Positions 26,833 to 36,313 of a DNA stretch of 64,000 nucleotides are shown one piece after another. Both the position numbers and the translations under genes were made by a program. The first letter of the stretch is position 1. The number at the start of each line of letters is the position of its first letter. Source of the stretch: Moritella dasanensis ArB 0140 (GTDB lineage: Bacteria > Pseudomonadota > Gammaproteobacteria > Enterobacterales > Moritellaceae); the NCBI RefSeq assembly GCF_000276805.1, contig NZ_AKXQ01000001.1:62001-126000 (forward strand), read 5' to 3'. The notes under the pieces were generated by a model, which searched no databases, was not told where the DNA came from, and was given only the letters and a program-made list of their open reading frames with translations.

Positions 26833-28500
26833 ATGAATGAATCTTTCGCTTTACTCTTTGAAGAGTCACTACAAGAACTTGCTGCTCCTGGTAGCATTAT
26901 CAAGGCAACTGTTGTTGCAATCGAAAACGGTTACGTTTTAGTTGACGCTGGTCTTAAATCAGAATCTTCTATTCCTGCTGAAGAATTCAAGAACGCTGCT
27001 GGCGAACTTGAAGTTGAAGTTGGTCAAGAAGTTGATGTAGCACTAGAATCAATTGAAGATGGTTTCGGTGAAACTCAACTTTCTCGTGAAAAAGCTAAAC
27101 GTCACGAGTCTTGGATTCAGCTTGAAAAAGCATACGAAGACCAAGAAACTGTTATCGGTGTTATCAACGGTAAAGTTAAAGGCGGTTTCACGGTTGAAGT
27201 GAACACTATTCGCGCATTCTTACCAGGTTCTTTAGTAGACGTTCGTCCTGTACGTGACACTACTCACCTTGAAGGCAAAGAGTTAGAGTTCAAAGTAATC
27301 AAACTTGACCAAAAACGTAACAACGTAGTTGTTTCACGTCGCGCAGTTATCGAAACTGAAAACAGTGCAGAACGTGAAGAGCTTCTTGCTAACCTTCAAG
27401 AAGGTCAAGAAGTTAAAGGTATCGTTAAGAACCTTACGGACTATGGCGCATTCGTTGATCTTGGTGGTGTTGATGGTCTTCTACACATTACTGATATGGC
27501 TTGGAAACGCGTTAAGCACCCAAGTGAAATCGTTAATGTTGGCGATGAAATCAACGTTAAAGTTCTTAAATTCGACCGCGAACGTACACGTGTATCTCTA
27601 GGCCTTAAACAGCTTGGTGAAGATCCATGGGTAGCTATCGCTAAACGTTACCCAGAAAGCACTAAGCTTACGGGTAAAGTTACGAACTTAACTGACTACG
27701 GTTGTTTCGTTGAAATTGAAGAAGGCGTTGAAGGTTTAGTTCACGTTTCTGAAATGGATTGGACAAACAAAAACATTCACCCTTCTAAAGTGGTTAATGT
27801 TGGCGATTCTGTTGAAGTTATGGTTCTTGATATCGACGAAGAACGTCGTCGTATCTCTCTAGGTCTTAAGCAATGTATTGCTAATCCTTGGGAAAACTTC
27901 TCAACTTCACGCATTAAAGGCGAGCAAGTTACTGGTAAGATCAAATCTATTACAGATTTCGGTATCTTCATCGGTCTTGACGGCGGCATTGACGGTCTAG
28001 TTCATCTTTCAGACATCTCTTGGGATGCTACTGGTGAAGAAGCCGTTCGTGAATATAAGAAAGGCGACGAAATCACAGCTATCGTTCTACAAGTAGACCC
28101 TGAGCGTGAACGTATTTCTTTAGGCATCAAGCAAATTGATGAAGACCCGTTCAACGAATACCTAGCTAATAACAAGAAGAATGCTATTGTTAATGGTACA
28201 GTTACTTCAGTTGACGCTAAAGGCGCAACAATTGAATTAGCTAAAGGCGTTGAAGGTTACATCCGTGTTGGCGATATCTCTCGCGACCGTATCGAAGATG
28301 CAAGCTTAGTATTATCTGTAGGCGAATCACTTGAAGCTAAATATGTTGGTGTTGATCGTAAAAACCGCGTAATTAGTCTTTCAGTTAAAGCTAAAGATGA
28401 AGCTGACGAGAAAGAAGCAATGGCTAGTGTAAACAGCCAACCGCAAGAGTCTGGTCTTTCTGCTATGGCAGAAGCATTTAAAGCTGCTAAAGGCGAATAA
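26833..28500 (+). CDS. rpsA: 30S ribosomal protein S1
   Basis: A 555-residue protein (E. coli 557) with six S1 RNA-binding repeats, recognisable from the recurring G.VT.LTDYG.FVE....EGLVH.S.M.W segments near residues 195, 280, 367 and 454. It brings mRNA to the 30S subunit. Codon use is strongly biased towards highly expressed-gene codons compared with neighbours. It lies 122 bases after cmk, and ihfB follows. Confidence 0.98.
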   Translation: MNESFALLFEESLQELAAPGSIIKATVVAIENGYVLVDAGLKSESSIPAEEFKNAAGELEVEVGQEVDVALESIEDGFGETQLSREKAKRHESWIQLEKAYEDQETVIGVINGKVKGGFTVEVNTIRAFLPGSLVDVRPVRDTTHLEGKELEFKVIKLDQKRNNVVVSRRAVIETENSAEREELLANLQEGQEVKGIVKNLTDYGAFVDLGGVDGLLHITDMAWKRVKHPSEIVNVGDEINVKVLKFDRERTRVSLGLKQLGEDPWVAIAKRYPESTKLTGKVTNLTDYGCFVEIEEGVEGLVHVSEMDWTNKNIHPSKVVNVGDSVEVMVLDIDEERRRISLGLKQCIANPWENFSTSRIKGEQVTGKIKSITDFGIFIGLDGGIDGLVHLSDISWDATGEEAVREYKKGDEITAIVLQVDPERERISLGIKQIDEDPFNEYLANNKKNAIVNGTVTSVDAKGATIELAKGVEGYIRVGDISRDRIEDASLVLSVGESLEAKYVGVDRKNRVISLSVKAKDEADEKEAMASVNSQPQESGLSAMAEAFKAAKGE

Positions 28501-28568
28501 TAAGCCTGAGGGATGTTAATTCATCCCTTAATTAGTACGATGTCGACAATATTCTTAATGGAGATTAT

Positions 28569-28853
28569 ATGACAAAATCTGAACTGATCGAACGTCTTTG
28601 CACTGCAAATTCGCAGCTGGCGACTAAAGATGTTGAATTATCTGTGAAGGCTATACTGGATCAGATGGTAGATACTTTGGCTACTGGCGATCGAATTGAA
28701 ATTCGAGGTTTTGGAAGCTTTTCTCTACATTACCGTGAACCTCGAGTTGGGCGCAATCCTAAGTCAGGTGAAAAGGTTGAATTAGAGGGAAAATATGTTC
28801 CTCATTTCAAACCTGGTAAGGAACTTCGAGATCGTGTTAACGCTTCGTTATAG
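28569..28853 (+). CDS. ihfB: Integration host factor subunit beta
   Basis: A 94-residue DNA-bending protein (same length as E. coli). [28 protein letters not shown] carries the beta-arm with the intercalating proline in GRNPKSG. It pairs with IhfA. ATGGAG precedes the start. The rpsA-ihfB order is conserved across gammaproteobacteria. Confidence 0.97.
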   Translation: MTKSELIERLCTANSQLATKDVELSVKAILDQMVDTLATGDRIEIRGFGSFSLHYREPRVGRNPKSGEKVELEGKYVPHFKPGKELRDRVNASL

Positions 28854-28867
28854 TAGTTGATACTTGC

Positions 28868-28901
28868 AAAAACGACATACCTAGGTATGTCGTTTTTTTT
28901 T
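28868..28901 (+). terminator. Strong terminator after ihfB
   Basis: A 14-bp perfect stem AAAAACGACATACC/GGTATGTCGTTTTT, two-base minimal loop, and a run of nine or more Ts. Confidence 0.9.
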
Positions 28902-29051
28902 ACATTTTTTTAGCGAACGACACTGAGTTGTTGTGTTGTTTGTATACTAGAAGAAAGCAGTAGTTTTGGATTGCACCATATATTACTAGCACTTGACCCA
29001 TTTTTTGGCGATAATCCCTTGTATTACTAATTCATATCACAGAGGACGTCG

Positions 29052-29339
29052 ATGAAATCATTTATCTTTTTTATTATTATCGCTTGTACACTGGCGCTAG
29101 CAGCTGCATTTGCTGCGAGTAACGATCAGTTAGTCGATTTTAATTATCTAATCGCATTAGATTCATTTAAATTATCTTCTTTGCTTGTTGGTGCATTTGT
29201 TTCTGGTTTAGTTGTTGCAGGTGTTTGCATGACTTTAATCGTGATGAAATTAAAAATGTCACTGTCAAAAATAAAACGTAAATCTAAACGTCAAGTGACA
29301 GAACTTGAGCGATTACGTACAACCGACATTAAAGGTTAA
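29052..29339 (+). CDS. lapA: LapA-family membrane protein
   Basis: A 95-residue inner-membrane protein with two hydrophobic segments (1-21 and 42-66) and a basic cytoplasmic tail (KIKRKSKRQVTELERLR), matching the LapA/DUF1049 family. LapA works with LapB in control of lipopolysaccharide assembly. LapB starts 8 bases later. Confidence 0.9.
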   Translation: MKSFIFFIIIACTLALAAAFAASNDQLVDFNYLIALDSFKLSSLLVGAFVSGLVVAGVCMTLIVMKLKMSLSKIKRKSKRQVTELERLRTTDIKG

Positions 29340-29347
29340 GTTACTCT

Positions 29348-30517
29348 ATGTTTGAACTTTTATTTCTTTTACTTCCTGTCGCAGCTGCTTATGGCTGGTA
29401 TATGGGTAGAAGAAATGGCCGCTATTTACAACAAGATAAGCAACATACGATCTCTAGAGAGTATGTAACCGGTCTTAACTTTTTATTATCAGACCAACCT
29501 GATAAAGCGGTTGATTTATTTATCGATTTACTCGATGTTGATAGCGAAACAATCGATACGCATTTAGCACTTGGCAATTTATTTCGTCAACGTGGCGAAG
29601 TGCAACGCGCAATTAAAATCCACCAAAACCTGATTGCCCGCCCGTCATTGACGCATGAACAGCGTAATCTAGCTTTATTACAACTCGCGCGGGATTACCT
29701 TGCTGCTGGATTAGTCGATCGAGCCGAAGAATTATTTTTGAAATTGATTGATGAACCTGATCATCGTCAAGTCGCATTATCGCAACTCATTATTATTTAT
29801 GAACAAACTAAAGAATGGGAACAAGCGATTGCGATAGGTAATAAATTGAAGAAATTAGGTGATGTTAAGATTGAACGCAAAGTGGCTCATTTTTATTGTG
29901 AGTTAGCGAAATCACCAGCGTTGCTTAATGAACCCAAGAAACGTTTAGCAAGCCTTAAAAAAGCCCTGCAGCATGACAAGCTCTGTGTGAGAGCAAGTAT
30001 TATGCTTGCTGATCTGCACATTGAGCAAGGGGAACATAAAAAAGCCATTGTTTGGCTTGAACATGTCATGATTCAGGACATCGATTTTGTTACCGAAATA
30101 TTACAGAAACTAAAAAATTGCTACGTTGAAATTAACGATGAAGATGGTTTTATTCACTTTCTCAACGATGCTCAAAATAATAAAGCGGGTATCAGTGTTG
30201 CTATTGAATTAGCTGATTTTACCGTAAGTAGTGTTGGCTTAGAACCAGCAGAAAAGTTGATTTTAAATCAAATTGTCCGCACCCCAACGATGAAAGGCTT
30301 TTATCACCTGATGCAATACCAAGAGCGGGCTGCTGAAGAAGGGAAAGCAAAAGAAAGTTTAACCATGTTACGGAATCTAGTTGGTGAGCAGCTTAAGTTA
30401 AAGCCGATTTACCGCTGTCGTAAATGTGGATTTAGTACTAAAAGTATTTACTGGCATTGCCCATCGTGTAAGCGTTGGGGCAGCGTTAAACCAATTCGTG
30501 GATTAGATGGCGAATAG
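29348..30517 (+). CDS. lapB: LapB (YciM), LPS assembly regulator
   Basis: A 389-residue TPR protein (E. coli 389) anchored by an N-terminal helix. Residues about 35-330 are TPR-like helices, and the C-terminus holds a rubredoxin-type zinc knuckle: CRKCGFSTKSIYWHCPSC near residue 358 (two C-x-x-C pairs). LapB directs FtsH-mediated turnover of LpxC and so sets LPS synthesis. The lapA-lapB-pyrF order is as in E. coli. Confidence 0.96.
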   Translation: MFELLFLLLPVAAAYGWYMGRRNGRYLQQDKQHTISREYVTGLNFLLSDQPDKAVDLFIDLLDVDSETIDTHLALGNLFRQRGEVQRAIKIHQNLIARPSLTHEQRNLALLQLARDYLAAGLVDRAEELFLKLIDEPDHRQVALSQLIIIYEQTKEWEQAIAIGNKLKKLGDVKIERKVAHFYCELAKSPALLNEPKKRLASLKKALQHDKLCVRASIMLADLHIEQGEHKKAIVWLEHVMIQDIDFVTEILQKLKNCYVEINDEDGFIHFLNDAQNNKAGISVAIELADFTVSSVGLEPAEKLILNQIVRTPTMKGFYHLMQYQERAAEEGKAKESLTMLRNLVGEQLKLKPIYRCRKCGFSTKSIYWHCPSCKRWGSVKPIRGLDGE

Positions 30518-30611
30518 CGTGACCTCATAATCCATGTCTATTAACGATAGATAATCGCGATAGATAATATAACAAGAATACGATAATGATTAACCGGACC
30601 TAGGAAGAGAT

Positions 30612-31313
30612 ATGTTGCAAGATAGTAAAGTAGTAGTCGCACTTGATTATGCTGATGAAGCAAGTGCATTGAATTTTGTTGATAAAATCAATCCTAGCCA
30701 ATGTCGTTTAAAAGTTGGTAAAGAAATGTTTACGTTATTTGGACCTGAGTTCGTTCGCAAATTAGTTGCGCGTGATTTTGATGTGTTCTTAGATCTTAAA
30801 TTTCATGACATTCCAAACACAGTGGCTAAAGCCGTTGCTGCAGCCGCTGAGCTGGGCGTGTGGATGGTGAATGTACATGCTTGTGGTGGTCAACGTATGA
30901 TGGAAGCTGCAAAAGCAGCATTAGTGCCATATGGTGATAAAGCGCCAATTCTAATAGCCGTGACTGTACTAACAAGTATGGAACAAGAAGATTTAGCGCA
31001 AATGGGTGTTAACATTAGCCCTGCGGAGCAAGTTGTTCGTTTAGCGACGCTAACGCAGAAAAGTGGCTTAGACGGTGTGGTGTGTTCTTCACAGGAAGCA
31101 GCAATGCTGAAAGAAACACTTGGTGAGTCATTCCTGTTAATTACCCCAGGTATTCGTCCTGCGGGCAGTGCAGCTGGCGATCAACGCCGTATTATGACGC
31201 CTGTAGAAGCGGTAGAAGCTGGTTCAGATTATTTAGTTATTGGTCGCCCAATAACGCAAGCTGAATCACCAATGCAGGTATTAACTGAAATTAATAACAG
31301 CTTAGCAAGCTAA
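30612..31313 (+). CDS. pyrF: Orotidine 5'-phosphate decarboxylase
   Basis: A 233-residue pyrimidine-biosynthesis enzyme. VALDYADE near residue 9 and the catalytic [15 protein letters not shown] near 61 (D-x-K-x-x-D) are intact, as is ITPGIRPAG near 180. It makes UMP from OMP. AGGAAGAG lies just before the ATG. A 94-base gap separates it from lapB. Confidence 0.97.
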   Translation: MLQDSKVVVALDYADEASALNFVDKINPSQCRLKVGKEMFTLFGPEFVRKLVARDFDVFLDLKFHDIPNTVAKAVAAAAELGVWMVNVHACGGQRMMEAAKAALVPYGDKAPILIAVTVLTSMEQEDLAQMGVNISPAEQVVRLATLTQKSGLDGVVCSSQEAAMLKETLGESFLLITPGIRPAGSAAGDQRRIMTPVEAVEAGSDYLVIGRPITQAESPMQVLTEINNSLAS

Positions 31314-31344
31314 TCACTGTCTAGCATTAACGTTAATATCTATA

Positions 31345-31369
31345 AGAGCGCTCAGGCGCTCTTTTTTTT
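31345..31369. terminator. Bidirectional terminator between pyrF and the rhombosortase gene
   Basis: Stem AGAGCGC/GCGCTCT with loop TCAG and eight Ts on the plus strand. It overlaps the last codons of the minus-strand rhombosortase gene, whose final lysine codons are read from the T-tract. Confidence 0.88.
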
Positions 31370-31930
31370 ATTTAGATATACAAAGGCGGGGGCAATAACA
31401 AATCCAGTCACAAGGCCATAAAGGTGTGCTTCAGTGAGTACTTTGGCGTCGATCAATTGACTCATTGCTATTGGGCTATCAAATAATTGCTCGTGGATCA
31501 CTTTGATAATCGTTCCAATAATTAATAGATAACCGGAGTAATAGCGCTTCGTTATATCTAATATCGCCCCTACAATAATAATACCATGTAGCACGCCTGA
31601 TAAACCCACATATAAATGCGTACTTGGTGAGAACCATAATATGCCAATACCAACGCCAATAGATAAACATAAAATTAAACTAACGTAAGCCGCGCTGCTA
31701 TAATAGCGATAGTGTAAGCCTGCCATGACCGCTAAAGCGCTTAAATTTAGCAGTAGGTGATAGATATTAGTATGATTAAAATTACCACTGATCAAACGCC
31801 AATATTCGCCATTGATAATTAATTCCCTGTTATAATCAAACGCGGTTATATTGTCGGCTGAAACCACATATATAACGAGGCATAATAGTCCGATAAAAAA
31901 CCAGTTTAACCACCGATGTTGAATTAGCAT
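31352..31930 (-). CDS. rrtA: Rhombosortase (GlyGly-CTERM processing rhomboid-like protease)
   Basis: A 192-residue polytopic membrane protein with about six hydrophobic helices. The rhomboid serine motif appears as VGLSGVLHGII near residue 110, with a second conserved histidine in TEAHLYGLVTG near 170 and a FNHTNIYHLLLN segment near 52, all typical of the rhombosortase subgroup. These intramembrane proteases cleave the GlyGly-CTERM tail of exported proteins. No GlyGly-CTERM substrate was found in this window. Confidence 0.83.
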   Translation of the reverse strand: MLIQHRWLNWFFIGLLCLVIYVVSADNITAFDYNRELIINGEYWRLISGNFNHTNIYHLLLNLSALAVMAGLHYRYYSSAAYVSLILCLSIGVGIGILWFSPSTHLYVGLSGVLHGIIIVGAILDITKRYYSGYLLIIGTIIKVIHEQLFDSPIAMSQLIDAKVLTEAHLYGLVTGFVIAPAFVYLNKKKSA

Positions 31931-31961
31931 ATCTTATTAATCCATAATATTTAGGTTTGTC

Positions 31962-32603
31962 GTGAGTAAAAGAAAAAAGTGTACAGTTTGTGATAAAGCA
32001 TTAGCCGCGTGTATATGTCAGCATATCACCAAGATTGATTCTGCTATTGAGTTAATCATATTACAACATCCAAGCGAAGTTAAAAATGCGATCGGCACCG
32101 CCCGTATTCTCAATCTTTCATTGCCACAATGTCAAATTATAATTGGTGAGGATTTTACTGGTAACGCTCAGCTAAATGATCGACTCAATGATCCGACAAA
32201 ACAGTGCTTTTTACTTTATCCGAGTGAAGACAGTATTGCAGCTGAAACTTTAGCGGGTAATGAAAACCTCGATGTGGATAATGGTGCGCTAGATACTCAT
32301 ATTAACCGTACTTTTATTTTACTTGATGGTACCTGGCGTAAAGCCTTTAAAATGTATCAATCATCAGTTAATTTACAATCAATACCTGCAGTGCGATTAA
32401 ATGCGCAGCAACAAAGCCAATATACAATAAGACAAACGTCTATTGAAGGTGGTTTATCGACGGTTGAAGCCGGATTCTTATTACTCTCAACATTAGATCA
32501 AGATAAACACAAGTATCAACCGTTGTTGACTGCATTTGAATATATGATTAACTTTCAGATTGCACAAATGCCTGAAGGATTATTTAACAAAAACTATAAA
32601 TAG
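31962..32603 (+). CDS. DTW-domain tRNA-uridine aminocarboxypropyltransferase family protein
   Basis: A 213-residue cytoplasmic protein. Paired cysteines near the start (CTVCDKALAACIC) may bind zinc, and the motif LLDGTWRKAFKM near residue 118 is the D-x-T-W signature; YTIRQTSIEGGLSTVEA near 150 is also conserved. Family members such as TapT add the 3-amino-3-carboxypropyl group to a tRNA uridine using S-adenosylmethionine. Whether this is the TapT orthologue or a paralogue is not settled. Start is GTG at 31962. Confidence 0.83.
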   Translation: MSKRKKCTVCDKALAACICQHITKIDSAIELIILQHPSEVKNAIGTARILNLSLPQCQIIIGEDFTGNAQLNDRLNDPTKQCFLLYPSEDSIAAETLAGNENLDVDNGALDTHINRTFILLDGTWRKAFKMYQSSVNLQSIPAVRLNAQQQSQYTIRQTSIEGGLSTVEAGFLLLSTLDQDKHKYQPLLTAFEYMINFQIAQMPEGLFNKNYK

Positions 32604-32653
32604 CTAGCGCGAGAATAAAAATCACTAAGTCATTAATTAATATTGGATTTAAT

Positions 32654-32896
32654 ATGTCACAACAAGCAATGATTGAAGCAATTAATACCGTGATGCCCTT
32701 TGGTAAATATCGTGGGCGTTTATTATTGGAGTTACCAGAACCTTATTTAGTGTGGTTTCATAGTAATGGCTTTCCAGATTCTAAACTGGGGCAACAACTT
32801 GCGTTGATATATGAAATTAAGCTAAATGGCTTGGAATCAATGCTCACGCCGTTACTAAAAAGGCAGTCGCGCATTTTGGACCGTGAAGGCAAATAA
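32654..32896 (+). CDS. DUF3820 family protein
   Basis: An 80-residue protein containing MPFGKYRGRLLLELPEPYLVWFHSNGFPDSKLG, the hallmark of DUF3820, a small family sometimes labelled a quorum-sensing-regulated virulence factor. No function is established. The PFGKYRG motif also occurs in exonuclease-associated domains. It follows the DTW gene after 50 bases. Confidence 0.82.
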   Translation: MSQQAMIEAINTVMPFGKYRGRLLLELPEPYLVWFHSNGFPDSKLGQQLALIYEIKLNGLESMLTPLLKRQSRILDREGK

Positions 32897-32944
32897 TTTT
32901 TGTAGAGCGTGAAGGTAAATAGATTGGATGGTTAAGGTAAGTAG

Positions 32945-32975
32945 GTCAAGTATCAGATTAGTTCCGATACTTGAC
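32945..32975. terminator. Hairpin between convergent genes
   Basis: A 10-bp stem GTCAAGTATC/GATACTTGAC with an 11-base loop, lacking a T-tract, between the DUF3820 gene and the HIT gene. Possibly a transcription end shared by both strands. Confidence 0.45.
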
Positions 32976-33053
32976 ACTGTTAACATCCAGACATAAGTAT
33001 TAGGGGTGATGATTGTTAATACTTATTACTTGAATCTAGCGCTAAGTTTAGCG

Positions 33054-33485
33054 TTACGCTTGTTTCGCGATAAAGCCAGAGCCTAACTTATTCAATATCA
33101 TGGTTGTTAATAATAGAGTCTGTTGCTCAGTGCGAGTTACTGCTGGTATTTGACCCCAGATCGGTTTCGGCCAGCAAACATCTTCTTTAAAGCGGGCTAC
33201 ATGATGGATATGTAATTGCGGCACCATATTACCTAAGGCTGCAATATTGATCTTGTCAGCACTTAATCCGTCTTTTAATAATTTACTGACAGCGTTAGAT
33301 TCAGATAAAAATTGAATTTGTTGCTCGTTCGTCAAATCATGAAATTCGCTGATCTCATTAATTTTAGGGACTAAGATTAACCACGGGAAGTTACCATCTT
33401 TAGCCAATAACACTTGGCACAGTGGAAACTCTCCAACCAGGATTGTATCTGCAGCAAGTTGTGGATGTAATATAAACTGTGTCAC
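33054..33485 (-). CDS. HIT-family protein
   Basis: A 143-residue histidine-triad hydrolase-like protein. The active loop is NMVPQLHIHHVARF near residue 86, where the first histidine of the usual H-x-H-x-H is glutamine, as in many gammaproteobacterial members. Such enzymes split dinucleoside polyphosphates or adenylated compounds. The start is GTG at 33485 with AGAGGGATC upstream, 10 bases after the hns stop, so it is cotranscribed with hns. Confidence 0.87.
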   Translation of the reverse strand: MTQFILHPQLAADTILVGEFPLCQVLLAKDGNFPWLILVPKINEISEFHDLTNEQQIQFLSESNAVSKLLKDGLSADKINIAALGNMVPQLHIHHVARFKEDVCWPKPIWGQIPAVTRTEQQTLLLTTMILNKLGSGFIAKQA

Positions 33486-33495
33486 AAAGATCCCT

Positions 33496-33903
33496 CTAGA
33501 TTAAGAATTCTTCAATTGTACCTTTAGCATTCATTACTTCTTGAAGTGGTAAAGGCATGCGACCTTGGCCTGTCCATGTTTTAGTTTCGCCATTAAAATC
33601 ATATGCGTATTTTGCAGGGCGAGGGCCACGTTTAGTTTTAACTTTTGCTTTTTCAGCTGTTGCATCAGTTAAGCCCATTAATTCTTCAGGGCTAATGCCA
33701 TTTTCTTTAAGTTGTAATAATATTTCGGTCATCTTAGCTTGCTTTTCTTGTTGTTTTTCTAAGTCAGCCGCTTCAGCTTCTTTTCTGTCTTCTACTATTG
33801 TAGTGAATTTAATTAACACTTCTTCTAGTTGCTCAACGCTTAATTCTTTTGTTGCAGCGCGTAGACTACGTGCATTTAAAAATACTTTAATAAAATCATT
33901 CAT
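33496..33903 (-). CDS. hns: H-NS family nucleoid protein
   Basis: A 135-residue nucleoid-structuring protein. Residues 1-65 form the coiled-coil oligomerisation region (SLRAATKELSVEQLEEVLIKF...EKQQEKQAKM), a charged linker follows, and the C-terminal DNA-binding part is KYAYDFNGETKTWTGQGRMP with the QGR minor-groove hook. It silences AT-rich, often horizontally acquired DNA. The upstream 33904-34150 sequence is itself very AT-rich, which fits self-control. Confidence 0.93.
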   Translation of the reverse strand: MNDFIKVFLNARSLRAATKELSVEQLEEVLIKFTTIVEDRKEAEAADLEKQQEKQAKMTEILLQLKENGISPEELMGLTDATAEKAKVKTKRGPRPAKYAYDFNGETKTWTGQGRMPLPLQEVMNAKGTIEEFLI

Positions 33904-34320
33904 AATTAATACCTAAATATAGACAGGGGACGAGTAAACGCGAAATAAGATTAATACACTAATACAAAGAAGCACCTAGTATAATGAATCTATTTAATAC
34001 GAAAAACATAATGTAAATAATATACTCTAATGTAATGAATATACTATAGCTAAATAAATATAAGAAACGTATTTACATTTATTTATTAAATTGAACTCAT
34101 TAGGGATTAATTCGATAAGTAAATGAATATAATTCAACTATAGTGTGAACATTGTTTTTTAAACTCTTTAATGGTCTATTATTTGAAGTCGATATACTTT
34201 ATGTCGAAAAATCATCCGATGATTGAGCTAGATTTTAATGTCACTTGCTGTTTATTTTATGAACATTAACACTGACTATGTCTTGATGTGGTGAAATTAT
34301 CTGCTATTATCTGGCTTCCT
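33904..34320. other. AT-rich intergenic region upstream of hns
   Basis: About 400 bases of very AT-rich sequence with no supportable gene on either strand. It must hold the divergent promoters of hns (left) and of the lysine-riboswitch transcript (right). H-NS binding here is likely from composition alone. Confidence 0.45.
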
Positions 34321-34502
34321 CCTAAGTAGAGGTGCGCAACTCATTACTAGTATTGTTTAGGTAGCTCCAATGACAATAATACGAAAGGGAATTGCGCCGA
34401 AGAACGGATGCTAACAGCTTAAAGTATTCATTCTGGGGATGTGTTCGAATAGATACATCACTGTCATAGTCAATTTTAAATTAACTATGGGGCGCTACTG
34501 AA
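34321..34502 (+). ncRNA. Lysine riboswitch (L box)
   Basis: The conserved L-box blocks occur in order: AGAGGTGCGCAAC at 34328-34340, GGGAATTGCGCCGAAG at 34387-34402, CTGGGGATG at 34433-34441 and ATGGGGCGCTACTG at 34487-34500. AGTAG at 34325 pairs with CTACT at 34495 to close the P1 helix. No T-tract terminator was seen between it and the gene at 34616, so control is probably translational. Lysine binding should switch off the NhaC-type carrier. Confidence 0.92.
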
Positions 34503-34615
34503 ATAGAAGAGTTGTAAGTGTTATCTTTACATACATCATTTGTAAATAGCCTTATACCATATCTCATCTGTCTTGTTCAGTCGCTTCCTATAAAACTTAT
34601 TAGGTCAAAGGGATC

Positions 34616-36211
34616 ATGGAACTCATTAATTACTCAGACTCAGCATTATCGCTGGTTGTACCATTAGTTGCACTTACATTAGCAATTTTAACGCGTAAAG
34701 TATTGTTATCACTTGGTTGTGGTATTTTACTTGGCGCACTATTTTTAACAGATTTTAATGTTGTTAACGCGGCTAAACACCTTACAGACTTAGCGCTAAG
34801 CTTAGTTTGGGAATCAGGTGATGCGAGCAAGGGCTCGTTCTGGGAAGTGGGTTCATTCAACACTTGGAATCTATCCATCATCGTATTCTTGTTCATACTT
34901 GGTATGTTAACGAGCGTTATGATGGTAAGTGGCGCAACCAGTGCGTTTGCTGACTGGGCTAAAACACGAATTAAAACACGTCGTGGTAGTACATTATTGA
35001 CGGCATTCTTAGGTATTTTCATCTTTGTAGATGATTACTTTAATAGTCTAGCGGTAGGTAGTGTAAGCCGTCCATTGACAGACCGCTATAACGTATCGCG
35101 TGCTAAGCTAGCTTACTTACTGGATTCGACAGCTGCACCTATGTGTGTATTAATGCCGATTTCAAGCTGGGGTGCTTATATTATTGCCGTTATCGGTGGT
35201 ATTTTAGCGAGCCATGCCATTACGGATATCAGTCCACTTTCTGCATTCATGCAAATGATCCCGATGAACTTCTACGCCATGTTCGCTATCGCGATGGTGT
35301 TTGCTGTTGTCTTGTTAGACCTTGATTTTGGTTCAATGGCGAAAGAAGAAGCCGCGGCTAAAGCAGGCAAATTATTTGATGATAAAAAAGGCCAACCAGC
35401 AGGCGCTTCACTTGATTTAAAAGAAGCGGAAGGTGGTCACATCTCTGGTCTTATCTTACCTATTCTAGTGCTTATTTTTGCCACTATCTTCTTTATGATT
35501 AACTCTGGTGCTTCGTCACTGGCTGCTGATGGTAAAGCGTTCGATATCCTTGGTGCATTTGAAAATACAGATGTAGGTAGCTCATTGGTATACGGTGCAT
35601 TATCTGGTCTGGCTGTCGCCTTGGTATTAAGCCTTATTTCTGGTGTGTCGGTATCATTATTAGCACAAGCAAGTTTCCACGGTGCTAAATCAATGTTACC
35701 TGCGGTTTATATCTTATTCTTCGCATGGGCAATTGGTTCAACGATTGGTTCTATCGAGACAGGTAAATACCTTGCTACGCTAGTGGGCGATTCAATCCCG
35801 ACGAGCTTATTACCGGTTATCGTGTTTGTACTCGCTGGCTTTATGGCGTTTGCAACAGGTACGAGCTGGGGTACATTTGGTATCATGTTACCAATCGCAG
35901 GTGATATGGCTGCAGGTACGGAAATAGCGTTAATGTTACCTATGTTAGCATCCGTGTTAGCGGGTTCGGTATTTGGTGATCATTGTTCACCTATCTCTGA
36001 TACCACGATCTTATCGTCTACAGGGGCTAACTGCCACCATATGGACCACGTGATGACTCAGTTACCTTATGCGTTATCAATTGCGTTAGTAAGTGCTATT
36101 GGTTACTTGGTACTTGGTATTACAAGCTCTGTACTATCTGGGTTTATCGCTTCTGCAATTGCATTTACTGTTGTGGTTGCTATTATGGCTCGATTAAGTC
36201 GTAAAGTATAA
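34616..36211 (+). CDS. NhaC-family antiporter, probable lysine-regulated transporter
   Basis: A 531-residue inner-membrane protein with about 12 hydrophobic segments and NhaC-family features: FIFVDDYFNSLAVGSVSRPL near residue 140, LDSTAAPMCVLMPISSWGAY near 170 and FGDHCSPISDTTILSSTGANC near 452. NhaC proteins are usually described as sodium/proton antiporters, but the lysine riboswitch just upstream points to lysine transport, as proposed for riboswitch-linked NhaC relatives in Vibrio and Shewanella. Direction of transport is not shown by the sequence; repression by lysine fits uptake. Confidence 0.85.
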   Translation: MELINYSDSALSLVVPLVALTLAILTRKVLLSLGCGILLGALFLTDFNVVNAAKHLTDLALSLVWESGDASKGSFWEVGSFNTWNLSIIVFLFILGMLTSVMMVSGATSAFADWAKTRIKTRRGSTLLTAFLGIFIFVDDYFNSLAVGSVSRPLTDRYNVSRAKLAYLLDSTAAPMCVLMPISSWGAYIIAVIGGILASHAITDISPLSAFMQMIPMNFYAMFAIAMVFAVVLLDLDFGSMAKEEAAAKAGKLFDDKKGQPAGASLDLKEAEGGHISGLILPILVLIFATIFFMINSGASSLAADGKAFDILGAFENTDVGSSLVYGALSGLAVALVLSLISGVSVSLLAQASFHGAKSMLPAVYILFFAWAIGSTIGSIETGKYLATLVGDSIPTSLLPVIVFVLAGFMAFATGTSWGTFGIMLPIAGDMAAGTEIALMLPMLASVLAGSVFGDHCSPISDTTILSSTGANCHHMDHVMTQLPYALSIALVSAIGYLVLGITSSVLSGFIASAIAFTVVVAIMARLSRKV

Positions 36212-36275
36212 TAAGACATTAAAAACAGGCTGTTTGTAACAAGCAGCCTTGAATTTGATGGTTAAGTAATAATAC

Positions 36276-36302
36276 ACGCCTGTTGATACAGGCGTTTTTT
36301 TT
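36276..36302 (+). terminator. Intrinsic terminator just before tdk
   Basis: Stem ACGCCTGT/ACAGGCGT, loop TGAT, then eight Ts. It ends the transporter transcript, yet its T-tract abuts the tdk ribosome site GAGGG, leaving tdk with an 11-base gap. Confidence 0.88.
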
Positions 36303-36313
36303 GAGGGTATAAA

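Noticed and set aside
33557-33916. Plus-strand frame of 119 codons opposite hns
   Set aside because: It is the reverse of the hns coiled-coil and linker and has no independent support.
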